From the NCBI GenBank assembly GCA_014803905.1, contig JAAVAW010000010.1, positions 13,313 through 22,683 on the forward strand: 9,371 nucleotides of DNA. The letters are read 5' to 3'. A program made the translations under genes and the position numbers. The notes under the pieces were generated by a model, which saw only the letters and a list, made by a program, of their open reading frames with translations, did no database searches and was not told where the DNA came from. Each line of letters opens with the position of its first letter. Positions within the stretch are counted from its first letter, which is position 1. The DNA is from Lactobacillus sp. (lineage in GTDB: Bacteria; Bacillota; Bacilli; Lactobacillales; Lactobacillaceae). Positions 1 through 6,589 of the stretch are shown piece by piece.

Positions 1-2
1 AA

Positions 3-350
3 ATTACTTTACCTGAATTAGATGATGAGGATTTAAAGGCGATTCATGTTTTTCATCTAAATGAAGATGAGACTGATGCTTTAGCCACTTGTAGAATTTT
101 TCAAGATAAACAAGGAAAGTGGATTTTAGGAAGAGTAGCAGTTTCTAAACAAGCACGAGGACAAGGGCTAGGCAAGAAAATGCTAGAAGCTGTGCATAAA
201 TATTTAAAAGAAGAAAAGGGTGCAAATTCTATTTCTTGTCATGCTCAACAATATGTACAAAAATTTTATGAATCTTTGGGGTATAAAACGCAGGGAGAAG
301 TTTTTCAAGAAGCAAATATCGATCACATAATGATGATAAAAAAGTTATAA
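3..350 (+). CDS. ElaA-like GNAT family N-acetyltransferase (3' part)
   Basis: An open frame enters from the left edge and runs to TAA at 348-350, giving the C-terminal 115 residues; the start lies outside the window. The acetyl-CoA binding motif A of the GNAT fold is clear: GRVAVSKQARGQGLGKKML has the Arg-Gly-x-Gly-x-Gly pyrophosphate loop after a beta strand. The later stretch CHAQQYVQKFYESLGYKTQG, followed by an acidic loop and IDHIMM, matches the ElaA subgroup pattern (FYxxxGF, then E-x-x-I-x-H-x-x-M). Family knowledge: GNAT enzymes transfer an acetyl group from acetyl-CoA to an amine; the substrate of ElaA proteins is not well defined, so none is assigned. It probably acts in the cytosol. 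The gene ends just before a strong bidirectional terminator and converges on the sugar kinase gene. Confident as GNAT, fairly confident as ElaA-like. Confidence 0.85.
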   Translation: MTLPELDDEDLKAIHVFHLNEDETDALATCRIFQDKQGKWILGRVAVSKQARGQGLGKKMLEAVHKYLKEEKGANSISCHAQQYVQKFYESLGYKTQGEVFQEANIDHIMMIKKL

Positions 351-352
351 AT

Positions 353-387
353 AAAAAGTCAGTTGCTCTAAGAGTAACTGACTTTTT
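353..387. terminator. Bidirectional intrinsic terminator
   Basis: A 16-bp stem (353-368 with 372-387, one G-U pair) closes a 3-base loop TAA. It has an A-run at the left foot and a T-run at the right foot, so it can stop transcription from both sides. It lies between the stop codons of the convergent acetyltransferase and sugar kinase genes. Confidence 0.9.
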
Positions 388-411
388 ATTTATAAGATTT
401 AGTTAAATGCT

Positions 412-1329
412 TTAATCGTTGTGATTAGTGAAGTAACGGTAATCTTTACTCTTGTCAAAAATAACTCCACGAGCATTTTCACCATTAGATACGCTAAATA
501 CTGCGTCTGGATATTTTTCTTTTACTTCATCTTCCATAATTGAACGCATCATTGCGTTATTAGAAAGAACTGAACCAGTTAGAGCAATGCGCATTGGTTT
601 TGGATCTTCATAACGGTTCAAGCAGTAGATAATATCACGTGCTAAAAGATGTGCTTGTTCTTGAATAATTTGACGAGCTTCTTCATCACCACTGTCGGCA
701 AGTTTAGCAACTTCAACGGCATATGAAGCAACTTCAGGACTAGTTAATTCATAAAATTTAGCAGGTGCTTCATCCATACTATTTAAGTCCCAAATTTTTA
801 CAAAGAGATCAACTAATGAGCTCTTTTGACGTTGGTCCCACTTAAGCAAAGCTGCTTGTAAGGCTGCTTTGGTAATAGCATAGCCACTACCTTCGTCACC
901 TAATTGTGAACCGTAACCACCAGTGGCAATTAATGATTCGTTTTGACGGCCGTTAACAACAGAACCAGTACCGGCAATAACTAAAGCACCATCTGCACCT
1001 TCAAGACCATTATATAAAGCCAAAAGTGAATCAGTAATAGCTCTAGTAGGAATATTACCAACATTTGAAGAAATAGTTGCAGCAACTTCTGGAGCATTTC
1101 CTACAACTGATAAGCCAGCGATACCAGCTAAGATCTTCATGCAGTCACCATTAATTTTATTCTTTAAGTTATTAATGGTATCGGAAATATTTTTAATACC
1201 TAATTCATAATTATTATTGATTTGACCTGGTCCACCTTCGGCGCGACCTAATTCTTTACCATTTTCATCGTAAGCGATAGCAGTGGAGTGTGTACCACCG
1301 GCATCAATACCAATCATATATTTCAACAT
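412..1329 (-). CDS. BadF/BcrA ATPase-fold sugar kinase (GlcNAc/MurNAc kinase-like)
   Basis: 305 aa, full length for the family. ASKHA-fold motifs are in order: phosphate-1 loop DAGGTHS (residues 9-15), a likely catalytic Asp in AITDSLLAL (D100), phosphate-2 loop IAGTGSV (118-124), the glycine-rich GGYGSQLGDEGSGY stretch (137-150), and the adenosine motif ALTGSVLSNN (249-258). Family knowledge: proteins of this kind include eukaryotic-type N-acetylglucosamine kinase and clostridial MurK, which phosphorylate amino sugars salvaged from peptidoglycan or the medium using ATP. The exact sugar cannot be read from sequence, and no murQ or nagA neighbour is present to help. It should be cytosolic. The start at 1329 has AAGGA 9 bases upstream; ATG at codon 5 is a possible alternative. 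It is a single-gene unit, convergent with the acetyltransferase and divergent from the beta-lactamase-like gene. Confidence 0.88.
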   Translation of the reverse strand: MLKYMIGIDAGGTHSTAIAYDENGKELGRAEGGPGQINNNYELGIKNISDTINNLKNKINGDCMKILAGIAGLSVVGNAPEVAATISSNVGNIPTRAITDSLLALYNGLEGADGALVIAGTGSVVNGRQNESLIATGGYGSQLGDEGSGYAITKAALQAALLKWDQRQKSSLVDLFVKIWDLNSMDEAPAKFYELTSPEVASYAVEVAKLADSGDEEARQIIQEQAHLLARDIIYCLNRYEDPKPMRIALTGSVLSNNAMMRSIMEDEVKEKYPDAVFSVSNGENARGVIFDKSKDYRYFTNHND

Positions 1330-1355
1330 GTTATCTTGTCCTTACTTTTAAAATT

Positions 1356-1385
1356 TATATAAGTTTACCATATTTTCATGTAAAC
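1356..1385 (-). promoter_or_regulatory. Sugar kinase promoter with overlapping inverted repeat
   Basis: On the minus strand TTTACA (1379-1384) is followed after 17 bases by TATATA (1356-1361), a reasonable sigma-A promoter 27 bases before the kinase start. An inverted repeat GTTTAC (1363-1368) / GTAAAC (1380-1385) with 11 bases between arms covers the -35 box and most of the spacer, as a repressor operator would. The regulator is not identifiable here. No experimental support; the promoter is inferred from matches only. Confidence 0.5.
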
Positions 1386-1449
1386 AAATAATGTTAGCGT
1401 ATACATTATAATACAAGGATGTTATCTGGTCTAATTTATTTAGAAAGGC

Positions 1450-1479
1450 TTAATTATTTTAAGTAGAAAATGATAAAAT
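1450..1479 (+). promoter_or_regulatory. Probable promoter of the beta-lactamase-like gene
   Basis: An extended -10 element TGATAAAAT lies at 1471-1479, with a weak -35-like TTAATT near 1450-1455. It is 26 bases upstream of the ATG at 1506, which has a good AAGGAG ribosome binding site at 1494-1499. Assigned from position and the TG-extended -10 box only. Confidence 0.45.
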
Positions 1480-1505
1480 AAAACAGATAATTTAAGGAGC
1501 AACTT

Positions 1506-2414
1506 ATGAAAAATAAAGTTTTATTTGGATCAATTTTTGTCGCTTTTTGTAGTTTGATTTTTTATTTGACTAGTACTGCGCGTTTAGAAAATGCAAAATT
1601 AAAGGTTTATGGTGGTAGTGATGCGAAAGTTACCCAAACAAACACAAACGATAATACGGCGGCCACTCTTTCTCCTGATAGTTTAAAAAAGACCAAATCA
1701 AGTAATTCATCCCTTGCTAAAACTATCATAAAAAATGTTGATAATGCTACTTCTCCAGTACAAGTGACTACTCAAAATATTGATTATAATAGCCAATTTG
1801 CCACAGTTAAAAATACTAATGAGGCTCAAGATGTAAGTGCAGTTTTAAAGCTATTTGTACTAATTGCCTATGAAAAAGAAGGTAAAAGCTCACAAACCTT
1901 TAAGGTGAATAATGGAGACGTTAAGGCTAACGATCAATCTCTGCAAGCGGGAACAGCTTACTCTGGTGCTTTTTTAAAAGATTTAATGATGCGTCAAAAT
2001 AATAATGATGCTGCAAATATTTTGCTTAACGCTATGGGAAAAGAAAAAATTAATGCGGTAACTAAAAATATTGGAGCTTCACATACAAAAATCACCGGAA
2101 AATTTGGTGAAGAAAAAGTAGGTAAGACTACTGCAGCCGACCTTGGATTGGTACTAAAAAAGCTTTATCAGGGTAAAATAAAAAATAGTAACGAAGATAA
2201 TCAAGTTTTAGGGCTACTTTTGAATTTCCCTGAAAAAGGTTTAGCTGCACAAGTAAACGGTACAGTGTATCGTATTAGTGATAAACATGCTAGTGTGGCC
2301 TTAGTACAAGCAAATAATGGGAAAACATATGTAATGAGCAGTGTAAGCGGACAAGATAGTGTGAACTTTGAAAAGCTTGGTACGGCAATAAATTCATGGT
2401 ATGAAAGTCATTAA
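1506..2414 (+). CDS. Membrane-anchored class A beta-lactamase-like protein, probably non-catalytic
   Basis: 302 aa. Residues 5-22 form one hydrophobic segment without a lipobox Cys (anchor or uncleaved signal), followed by a Ser/Thr/Asn/Lys-rich linker to about residue 80 and then a domain resembling the class A beta-lactamase/serine hydrolase fold. Anchors for this call: the helix SAVLKLFVLIAYEKEG (111-126), NNNDAANILL (165-174) at the usual SDNxAxN site, KTTAADLGLVLKKLY (207-221) as in TTxxDLxxll, and a C-terminal strand pair ending GKTYVMSSVS. The active-site residues are not conserved: the nucleophile of SxxK is Ala112 (Lys115 is kept), SDN reads N165-N-N, and KTG is replaced (RIS 256-258 or KHA 260-262 depending on alignment). 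It therefore probably does not cleave beta-lactams or peptidoglycan and may bind a wall component instead. Start supported by AAGGAG 6 bases upstream. Single-gene unit. Fold call fairly sure; function unknown. Confidence 0.75.
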   Translation: MKNKVLFGSIFVAFCSLIFYLTSTARLENAKLKVYGGSDAKVTQTNTNDNTAATLSPDSLKKTKSSNSSLAKTIIKNVDNATSPVQVTTQNIDYNSQFATVKNTNEAQDVSAVLKLFVLIAYEKEGKSSQTFKVNNGDVKANDQSLQAGTAYSGAFLKDLMMRQNNNDAANILLNAMGKEKINAVTKNIGASHTKITGKFGEEKVGKTTAADLGLVLKKLYQGKIKNSNEDNQVLGLLLNFPEKGLAAQVNGTVYRISDKHASVALVQANNGKTYVMSSVSGQDSVNFEKLGTAINSWYESH

Positions 2415-2443
2415 AGGTTTTTGTTTTTACAAAAACCTTTTTT
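2413..2443 (+). terminator. Intrinsic terminator after the beta-lactamase-like gene
   Basis: A perfect 12-bp stem (2413-2424 with 2429-2440) closes a TTTT loop and runs into six T residues. The left arm begins inside the TAA stop codon of the gene. Confidence 0.9.
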
Positions 2444-2462
2444 ATTATGCTTTATTACAATT

Positions 2463-2501
2463 TGTAGAAAATAATCTACAAATTGTAGATTGTAATCTAC
2501 A
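2463..2501. promoter_or_regulatory. Tandem palindromic operators for the TetR repressor
   Basis: Two related 18-bp palindromes lie side by side: TGTAGAAAATAATCTACA (2463-2480, arms matching over 6 bases) and TGTAGATTGTAATCTACA (2484-2501, perfect 8-base arms, 2-base centre). Centres are 21 bp apart, two helical turns, so two TetR dimers could bind the same face. The first is also the core of a wider perfect 9-bp-arm repeat (2459-2467 / 2476-2484). They sit 39-77 bases upstream of the tetR start, overlapping the likely promoter. Autoregulation of the repressor-transporter operon is inferred from this layout. Confidence 0.75.
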
Positions 2502-2510
2502 TCATGTAAT
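2483..2510 (+). promoter_or_regulatory. Candidate promoter of the tetR-MMPL operon
   Basis: TTGTAG (2483-2488), 16 bases, then TGTAAT (2505-2510) gives a promoter whose -35 box and spacer lie in the second operator. An alternative is TTGTAG (2462-2467), 18 bases, TAGATT (2486-2491). Either choice places the boxes within the palindromes, consistent with repression by steric block. Which one is used cannot be decided by eye. Confidence 0.4.
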
Positions 2511-2539
2511 GATATCCTTTTTAAGGAAAGGTGATTATC

Positions 2540-3130
2540 ATGACGCAAAAAAGGAATCTCGATCGCCAAAAGGTAATCAATAAGGCTACTGAAATAATCA
2601 ATGAAAAAGGGCTAAGCGAATTGACTATGCCTAATCTTGCCAAGGCTTTAGGCGTGCGTTCGCAGTCTCTTTATCATTATGTTTCAAACTTAGATGAGTT
2701 ACTCTCATTGGTTTGTGCAGAACGGTTAAAAGTTCTACGTGCCCATTTAACTGAAAAGTTAATTGGTTATTCTGGCAATGATGCTTTGTATCTATTTGCA
2801 GATGAAACACGAGAATTTCTGCTTAATGACCGTACAGTATCAAGTATTTTTTATAATCTTGAAGCCTATATTAATAATCAGTTGATAACAGATGAAATAA
2901 ATAAAATTATCGATTTAGGTGAAAAAATTGTAAATATTGATAAGAAAAATACTGTTTCATTGCATGGGCTTTTAGCAGCTGTTTTAGGTTATGTTTTTTT
3001 GGATAGAGCTGATCTTTTTAAGAATGAAGATAAAAAAAGTGCCGATGATAATTACCATGAATTGCTTTCAAGGCTTGTTTCGCCAACCACGAAAAGTAAG
3101 AAGGTAAAAAAGTTAGGAAAGGATAATTAA
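2540..3130 (+). CDS. TetR/AcrR-family transcriptional repressor
   Basis: 196 aa from ATG 2540, preferred over an in-frame GTG at 2531 because the strong Shine-Dalgarno AAAGGTGAT covers that GTG and is well spaced for the ATG. The N-terminal helix-turn-helix is typical: LTMPNLAKALGVRSQSLYHY (about 28-47) followed by VSNLDELL. The ligand-binding half carries SLHGLLAAVLGYVFLDRADLF (140-160), like the TetR C-terminal WHG domain, where a conserved His-Gly lies in a core helix. It should be a cytosolic dimer that leaves DNA when a small ligand binds. The tandem palindromes just upstream are its likely target, and the MMPL gene starts 4 bases after its stop, so repressor and transporter are co-transcribed and probably translationally coupled. 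The C-terminal tail is Lys-rich (KSKKVKKLGK). The ligand is unknown. Confidence 0.92.
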   Translation: MTQKRNLDRQKVINKATEIINEKGLSELTMPNLAKALGVRSQSLYHYVSNLDELLSLVCAERLKVLRAHLTEKLIGYSGNDALYLFADETREFLLNDRTVSSIFYNLEAYINNQLITDEINKIIDLGEKIVNIDKKNTVSLHGLLAAVLGYVFLDRADLFKNEDKKSADDNYHELLSRLVSPTTKSKKVKKLGKDN

Positions 3131-3134
3131 TTTT

Positions 3135-6100
3135 ATGAAGCGTTTCGTTAAAAACCACTTAGGTTCTTTGATCGCTTGGATTGTAATTGTACTGATTGCT
3201 ATATTTGCTTTGCCAGATGTGACAACTTTAACTAATGAACATTCTGAAATAAAGTTACCAAATGATGTGCAAACTTCAGTTGCAAGTAAAATCCAAAATG
3301 AATGGGGCCGTAATCAAGGAAATACTTATACTGCTGGGGTTGTTTTTAACAAAAAAGATGGAAAGCTTACTCAAGCCGATAAAGACCGGATTGATGAAAC
3401 AATTGATTATTTGAGAGACAATAAGAAACAGCTTGGCATTAAGTCAATGATGACTCCTAATGATAATGCGGCTGCCAAATCTCAATTAATTTCTAAAGAT
3501 AAAACCACTGAAGTAGTTCAGTTAAGCCTTTCAAAAAATCATTCCACAGTTGAAAAAACTAATAAAGCTTTGATTAAGGCGGTTAAAACTAAGGGATTAA
3601 GAACTTATGTGACTGGGGCAGAAATTTTACAAAGTGATTTCTCCTCATCTGTTCAAGAAGGTATTAAAAAGACAGAAATTATTTCAGTAATATTTATTTT
3701 TATTGTTTTAGTATTAGTCTTTAGATCACCAATTGTTCCTTTAATTTCACTTTTAACTGTTGGGGTTTCCTTTATTACTTCATTCTCAATAGTTACTAAT
3801 TTAGTGAAACATGCAAATTTCCCATATTCAAACTTTACCCAAGTATTTATGGTTATTGTTTTATTTGGGATTGGTACTGACTATAACATTCTTCTTTATA
3901 ACAAATTTAAAGAAAACCTTGGTAAAGGTATGGAGAAGTGGGAAGCTACTCGCAATGCCCAACATGAAGCTGGACGAACTATACTTTATTCAGGTTCCTC
4001 TATTTTAATTGGTTTCTCTGCTTTAGGTTTGGCTAAATTCTCCCTTTATCAATCTGCAACTGGAGTTGCCGTAGGGGTAGCCGTTCTACTAATAGTACTT
4101 TTAACTTTAAACCCATTCTTTATGGCCACTTTGGGTAAGAAAATGTTTTGGCCAGTTAAAACTTTTGAGGGTGAAAGTGATTCAAAATTATGGCACCGAA
4201 TTTCAAATAATACTTTGAAGCATCCCTTTGTATATTTAGCAGTAATGGCCATTGTTACAGTGCCATTCATGCTTCTCTATAATTCTGGTGCATTGAATTA
4301 TAACGATGCCGATGAAATTGCTGATTCAACACCATCAAAGCAAGGATTACTTGTTTTCCAAAAGCATTTTTCAAAAGGTACACCAGAAGCTTCAACCTTG
4401 TATATTAAGGCAGATCATCCTTTAGATAACGAAAAAGATTTAAAGGCAATCGACCAAATTACTAAACAGATTCAAGATTATAAGAATGTTAAATTAGTTG
4501 CTTCTGTTACTGAACCTGCTGGCAAACCAATTAAGCAATTATATGTTAATGATCAGTTGAAAACTGTAAATGACGGTACGGTAACTGCCAGAAATGGTTT
4601 AACAAAAGTAAGTGCGGGAACTGATCAGATTGCAAGTGGTGCTGCATTATTACGAAATGGTGCAGGTCGTTTAGAAAGTGGAACTTTACAACTTCAAAAT
4701 GGAGCCGTTCAACTTCAAAATGGTACTTATGTTTTAGTAAATGGTGCTAATAGTTTACAAAGTGGTACTCAACAGTTGGCTGATGGTTTAAATACATTAA
4801 ATAGCAAATTATCTACCCAAGTGAATGGCGCGAGTGCCGCTCAACTTGCTCAGCTAGATAGTGGTTTGAGTCAATTACAAGATGGTATTAACCAATTAGG
4901 TAAGGTCGCTGCAAGTGCTAATACTAGTTCTGCTACTAAACAAATGAGTAATTTGAACTCACAAGCTGCCGCTCTAGAATCTAGTTTAAATAATGTTCAA
5001 AGTGATATCGCAGCACTTCAAAATAGTGGTAATACACAAGGCGGTGCCCAACAAGCTGCTAATGCAATGAATCAAGCAATTGATCAGGCAGGCTTAGATC
5101 AAGCCAAAAGCCAAAAATTACATGCTGCTGTTAGTTCAATCTTGCAACAGCAACAACAAGCCGGACAAAGTTCTGCTGCACTTGGAAAACTTCAAAGTGA
5201 TTTAAAGAATGCAGCAGCTGCTGGAAATAATTTAAAGGGCGCGATGAACAATGCCGGTACAATGCAAGAATTGCAAAGCATGCAAGGTAAGATTAATCAG
5301 ATTCAACAATTAGTATCAGGTGCTAATACCGTTTTGCCTGGAGCAAGACAGGCCATAAATCAATTAAGTTCTGGTTTAACTCAAGTTCAAAGTGCCGTTG
5401 CCCAAGGTGCTAATGGTGCTGAGGCCGTAAATAATGGAGCCGGTCAACTTGCCGATGGTTTAAGAAAAGGGGCAGATGCTGCTGGACAATTAAGTGCAGG
5501 AGCTAGTCAACTTAATAATGGAGCCGGCCAACTTAATAACGGTTTAGGTCAAATTGCAACAAATGCACCGCAATTAAGTGCAGGTGTAAATAAGATAAAT
5601 AGTGGTTTAGGTGATGCTCAAAACTATCTAACTGGTTTAGGCAAATCTGCGGCTGCTAAGACTTTCTATATTCCTGAAGATAAAATTCATGAAGATGAAT
5701 TCCAACAATCAATTGATAATTACATGTCTTCTAATTTAAAGGCAACTAAGTTAACTATTATCTTTAAGATCAATCCAAGTTCAACGAAGGCTGCCAAAGA
5801 AGCAAATGATATTAGTAATATGGTTAAGAAGTCCGTCAAAGGTACTAGCTTGAATAATGCTACTGTTGCGATGGATGGTCAATCAGAAAATATTTATGAC
5901 ACACAATCTGTTGCTGATTCAGACTTTGTTAGAACAGCAGCAATAATGTTAATTGGTATTGGCATTGCATTGATCTTTATTACTCGTTCCGTTTTACAAC
6001 CAATCTTTATTTTAGGAACTTTGTTAATTGCTTACTTTGCCTCATTAGGAATTACACAAAAATTAATACCTGTAACTTTGGGTACGGATCTAATGGCTTG

Positions 6101-6461
6101 GAATACACCATTCTTTACCTTTATCATGTTAGTTGCCTTAGGTGTTGATTACAGTATCTTCTTAATGATGCGTTATCGTGAATTAGGACAAGAGGATCCA
6201 TCATTGAGTCCAAGTCAAAAGATTCTAAAGGCATGTGGCTTTATTGGTACGGTTGTCATTTCTGCTGCTATTATTTTAGGTGGTACATTTGCTGCTTTGA
6301 TCCCATCTGGTGTACCTACTCTAATTGAAGTAGCAATGGGTGTAATTATTGGTTTATTCTTATTAGTCTTCTTACTTCCAATTAATATGTCAGCTGCTGT
6401 TAAGCTTACATATGAAGGTTTCGGGAGAAAAAAGAATAAAAGTAAACATGCAGAAAATTAA
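3135..6461 (+). CDS. MMPL/RND-superfamily membrane transporter with long extracellular heptad-repeat insertion
   Basis: 1108 aa. TM1 is at about 11-27, with an outer domain to about 178. TMs 2-6 span roughly 181-332 and contain GIGTDYNILLYNKFKE with D249-Y250. TM7 is near 364-382, followed by a very large outer region (about 383-930) and a final TM cluster (about 932-1088) containing ALGVDYSIFLMMRYRE with D1005-Y1006. The two Asp-Tyr pairs match the proton-relay pairs of MmpL proteins such as MmpL3, so proton-driven export is likely intact. Family members move lipids, glycolipids, peptides or drugs; the substrate here is unknown. The outer region carries two blocks of strict 7-residue Gly/Leu repeats flanking a Gln/Ala/Ser-rich helical stretch with a Gln run (671-675); similar repeats occur in YhgE/Pip-type proteins. 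The ribosome site AGGAAAGGAT lies within the end of tetR, suggesting coupling. Probably induced by the TetR ligand. Confidence 0.92.
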   Translation: MKRFVKNHLGSLIAWIVIVLIAIFALPDVTTLTNEHSEIKLPNDVQTSVASKIQNEWGRNQGNTYTAGVVFNKKDGKLTQADKDRIDETIDYLRDNKKQLGIKSMMTPNDNAAAKSQLISKDKTTEVVQLSLSKNHSTVEKTNKALIKAVKTKGLRTYVTGAEILQSDFSSSVQEGIKKTEIISVIFIFIVLVLVFRSPIVPLISLLTVGVSFITSFSIVTNLVKHANFPYSNFTQVFMVIVLFGIGTDYNILLYNKFKENLGKGMEKWEATRNAQHEAGRTILYSGSSILIGFSALGLAKFSLYQSATGVAVGVAVLLIVLLTLNPFFMATLGKKMFWPVKTFEGESDSKLWHRISNNTLKHPFVYLAVMAIVTVPFMLLYNSGALNYNDADEIADSTPSKQGLLVFQKHFSKGTPEASTLYIKADHPLDNEKDLKAIDQITKQIQDYKNVKLVASVTEPAGKPIKQLYVNDQLKTVNDGTVTARNGLTKVSAGTDQIASGAALLRNGAGRLESGTLQLQNGAVQLQNGTYVLVNGANSLQSGTQQLADGLNTLNSKLSTQVNGASAAQLAQLDSGLSQLQDGINQLGKVAASANTSSATKQMSNLNSQAAALESSLNNVQSDIAALQNSGNTQGGAQQAANAMNQAIDQAGLDQAKSQKLHAAVSSILQQQQQAGQSSAALGKLQSDLKNAAAAGNNLKGAMNNAGTMQELQSMQGKINQIQQLVSGANTVLPGARQAINQLSSGLTQVQSAVAQGANGAEAVNNGAGQLADGLRKGADAAGQLSAGASQLNNGAGQLNNGLGQIATNAPQLSAGVNKINSGLGDAQNYLTGLGKSAAAKTFYIPEDKIHEDEFQQSIDNYMSSNLKATKLTIIFKINPSSTKAAKEANDISNMVKKSVKGTSLNNATVAMDGQSENIYDTQSVADSDFVRTAAIMLIGIGIALIFITRSVLQPIFILGTLLIAYFASLGITQKLIPVTLGTDLMAWNTPFFTFIMLVALGVDYSIFLMMRYRELGQEDPSLSPSQKILKACGFIGTVVISAAIILGGTFAALIPSGVPTLIEVAMGVIIGLFLLVFLLPINMSAAVKLTYEGFGRKKNKSKHAEN
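4635..4802 (+). repeat. Heptad-encoding repeats, block 1 in the MMPL gene
   Basis: Eight uninterrupted heptads (residues 501-556) follow the pattern [S/N/D]-G-x-x-x-L-x, for example NGAVQLQ, NGTYVLV and SGTQQLA. The underlying 21-base period is visible in DNA: CAACTTCAAAATGG occurs at 4689-4702 and 4710-4723. It probably forms a long regular helix or coil outside the membrane. Confidence 0.85.
5412..5621 (+). repeat. Heptad-encoding repeats, block 2 in the MMPL gene
   Basis: Ten heptad positions (residues 760-829) have Gly in the same phase at 761, 768, 775, 789, 796, 803, 817 and 824, with the 782 and 810 positions diverged. Recent duplication shows in DNA as CAACTTAATAATGG (5508-5521) and CAACTTAATAACGG (5529-5542), 21 bases apart. 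It mirrors block 1 across a roughly 200-residue helical spacer, so the two blocks may pack as antiparallel arms. Confidence 0.8.
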
Positions 6462-6491
6462 TAAAACTGTTTAATTAATAAAACTGTTTAA
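6458..6491. repeat. 17-bp tandem duplication at the MMPL stop codon
   Basis: TTAATAAAACTGTTTAA occurs twice in perfect head-to-tail copies (6458-6474, 6475-6491). The MMPL TAA stop is inside the first copy, and the copies fill the space before the terminator. Each copy holds the small palindrome AAAC-T-GTTT, and the junction reads TTAATTAA. Replication slippage is the simplest origin; a binding site is possible but unsupported. Confidence 0.9.
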
Positions 6492-6494
6492 TAG

Positions 6495-6526
6495 AAAAGT
6501 TCACAACCAAAGTTGTGAACTTTTTT
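6495..6526 (+). terminator. Intrinsic terminator of the tetR-MMPL operon
   Basis: A perfect 13-bp stem (6495-6507 with 6512-6524) with loop CAAA ends in six T residues. It separates the operon from the VTT-family gene downstream. Confidence 0.92.
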
Positions 6527-6552
6527 GTATGTGAGAAATTATCATGTAAAAT
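6524..6552 (+). promoter_or_regulatory. Weak candidate promoter of the VTT-family gene
   Basis: A -10-like TAAAAT (6547-6552) is preceded after 17 bases by a poor -35 TTTGTA (6524-6529) at the foot of the upstream terminator. A promoter is expected here because the terminator isolates the gene, but the -35 match is weak. Confidence 0.3.
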
Positions 6553-6589
6553 AGACTTTATAACGGATTACTTTTAATGAAAGAAAATT

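Noticed and set aside
1506..2414. Active class A beta-lactamase conferring resistance
   Set aside because: The catalytic Ser of SxxK, the SDN serine and the KTG motif are all missing, so the resistance annotation that a family search might suggest is not supported.
2531..2539. GTG at 2531 as start of the TetR gene
   Set aside because: This GTG is part of the Shine-Dalgarno AAAGGTGAT that fits the ATG at 2540; the extra residues M-I-I would leave no room for a ribosome site.
2401..2583. 60-residue plus-strand frame between the beta-lactamase-like gene and tetR
   Set aside because: It runs through a terminator and the operator palindromes and overlaps the tetR start; its only start lies in the last codons of the upstream gene and it resembles no protein.
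3811..4270. Short frames on both strands inside the MMPL gene (3811-4008 plus, 4049-4270 minus)
   Set aside because: Both lie wholly inside a well-supported transmembrane coding region, lack ribosome sites and look like shadows of it.
4635..5621. CRISPR array or minisatellite
   Set aside because: The 21-base periodicity lies in frame inside the MMPL gene and reflects protein heptads; there are no conserved repeats with unique spacers.
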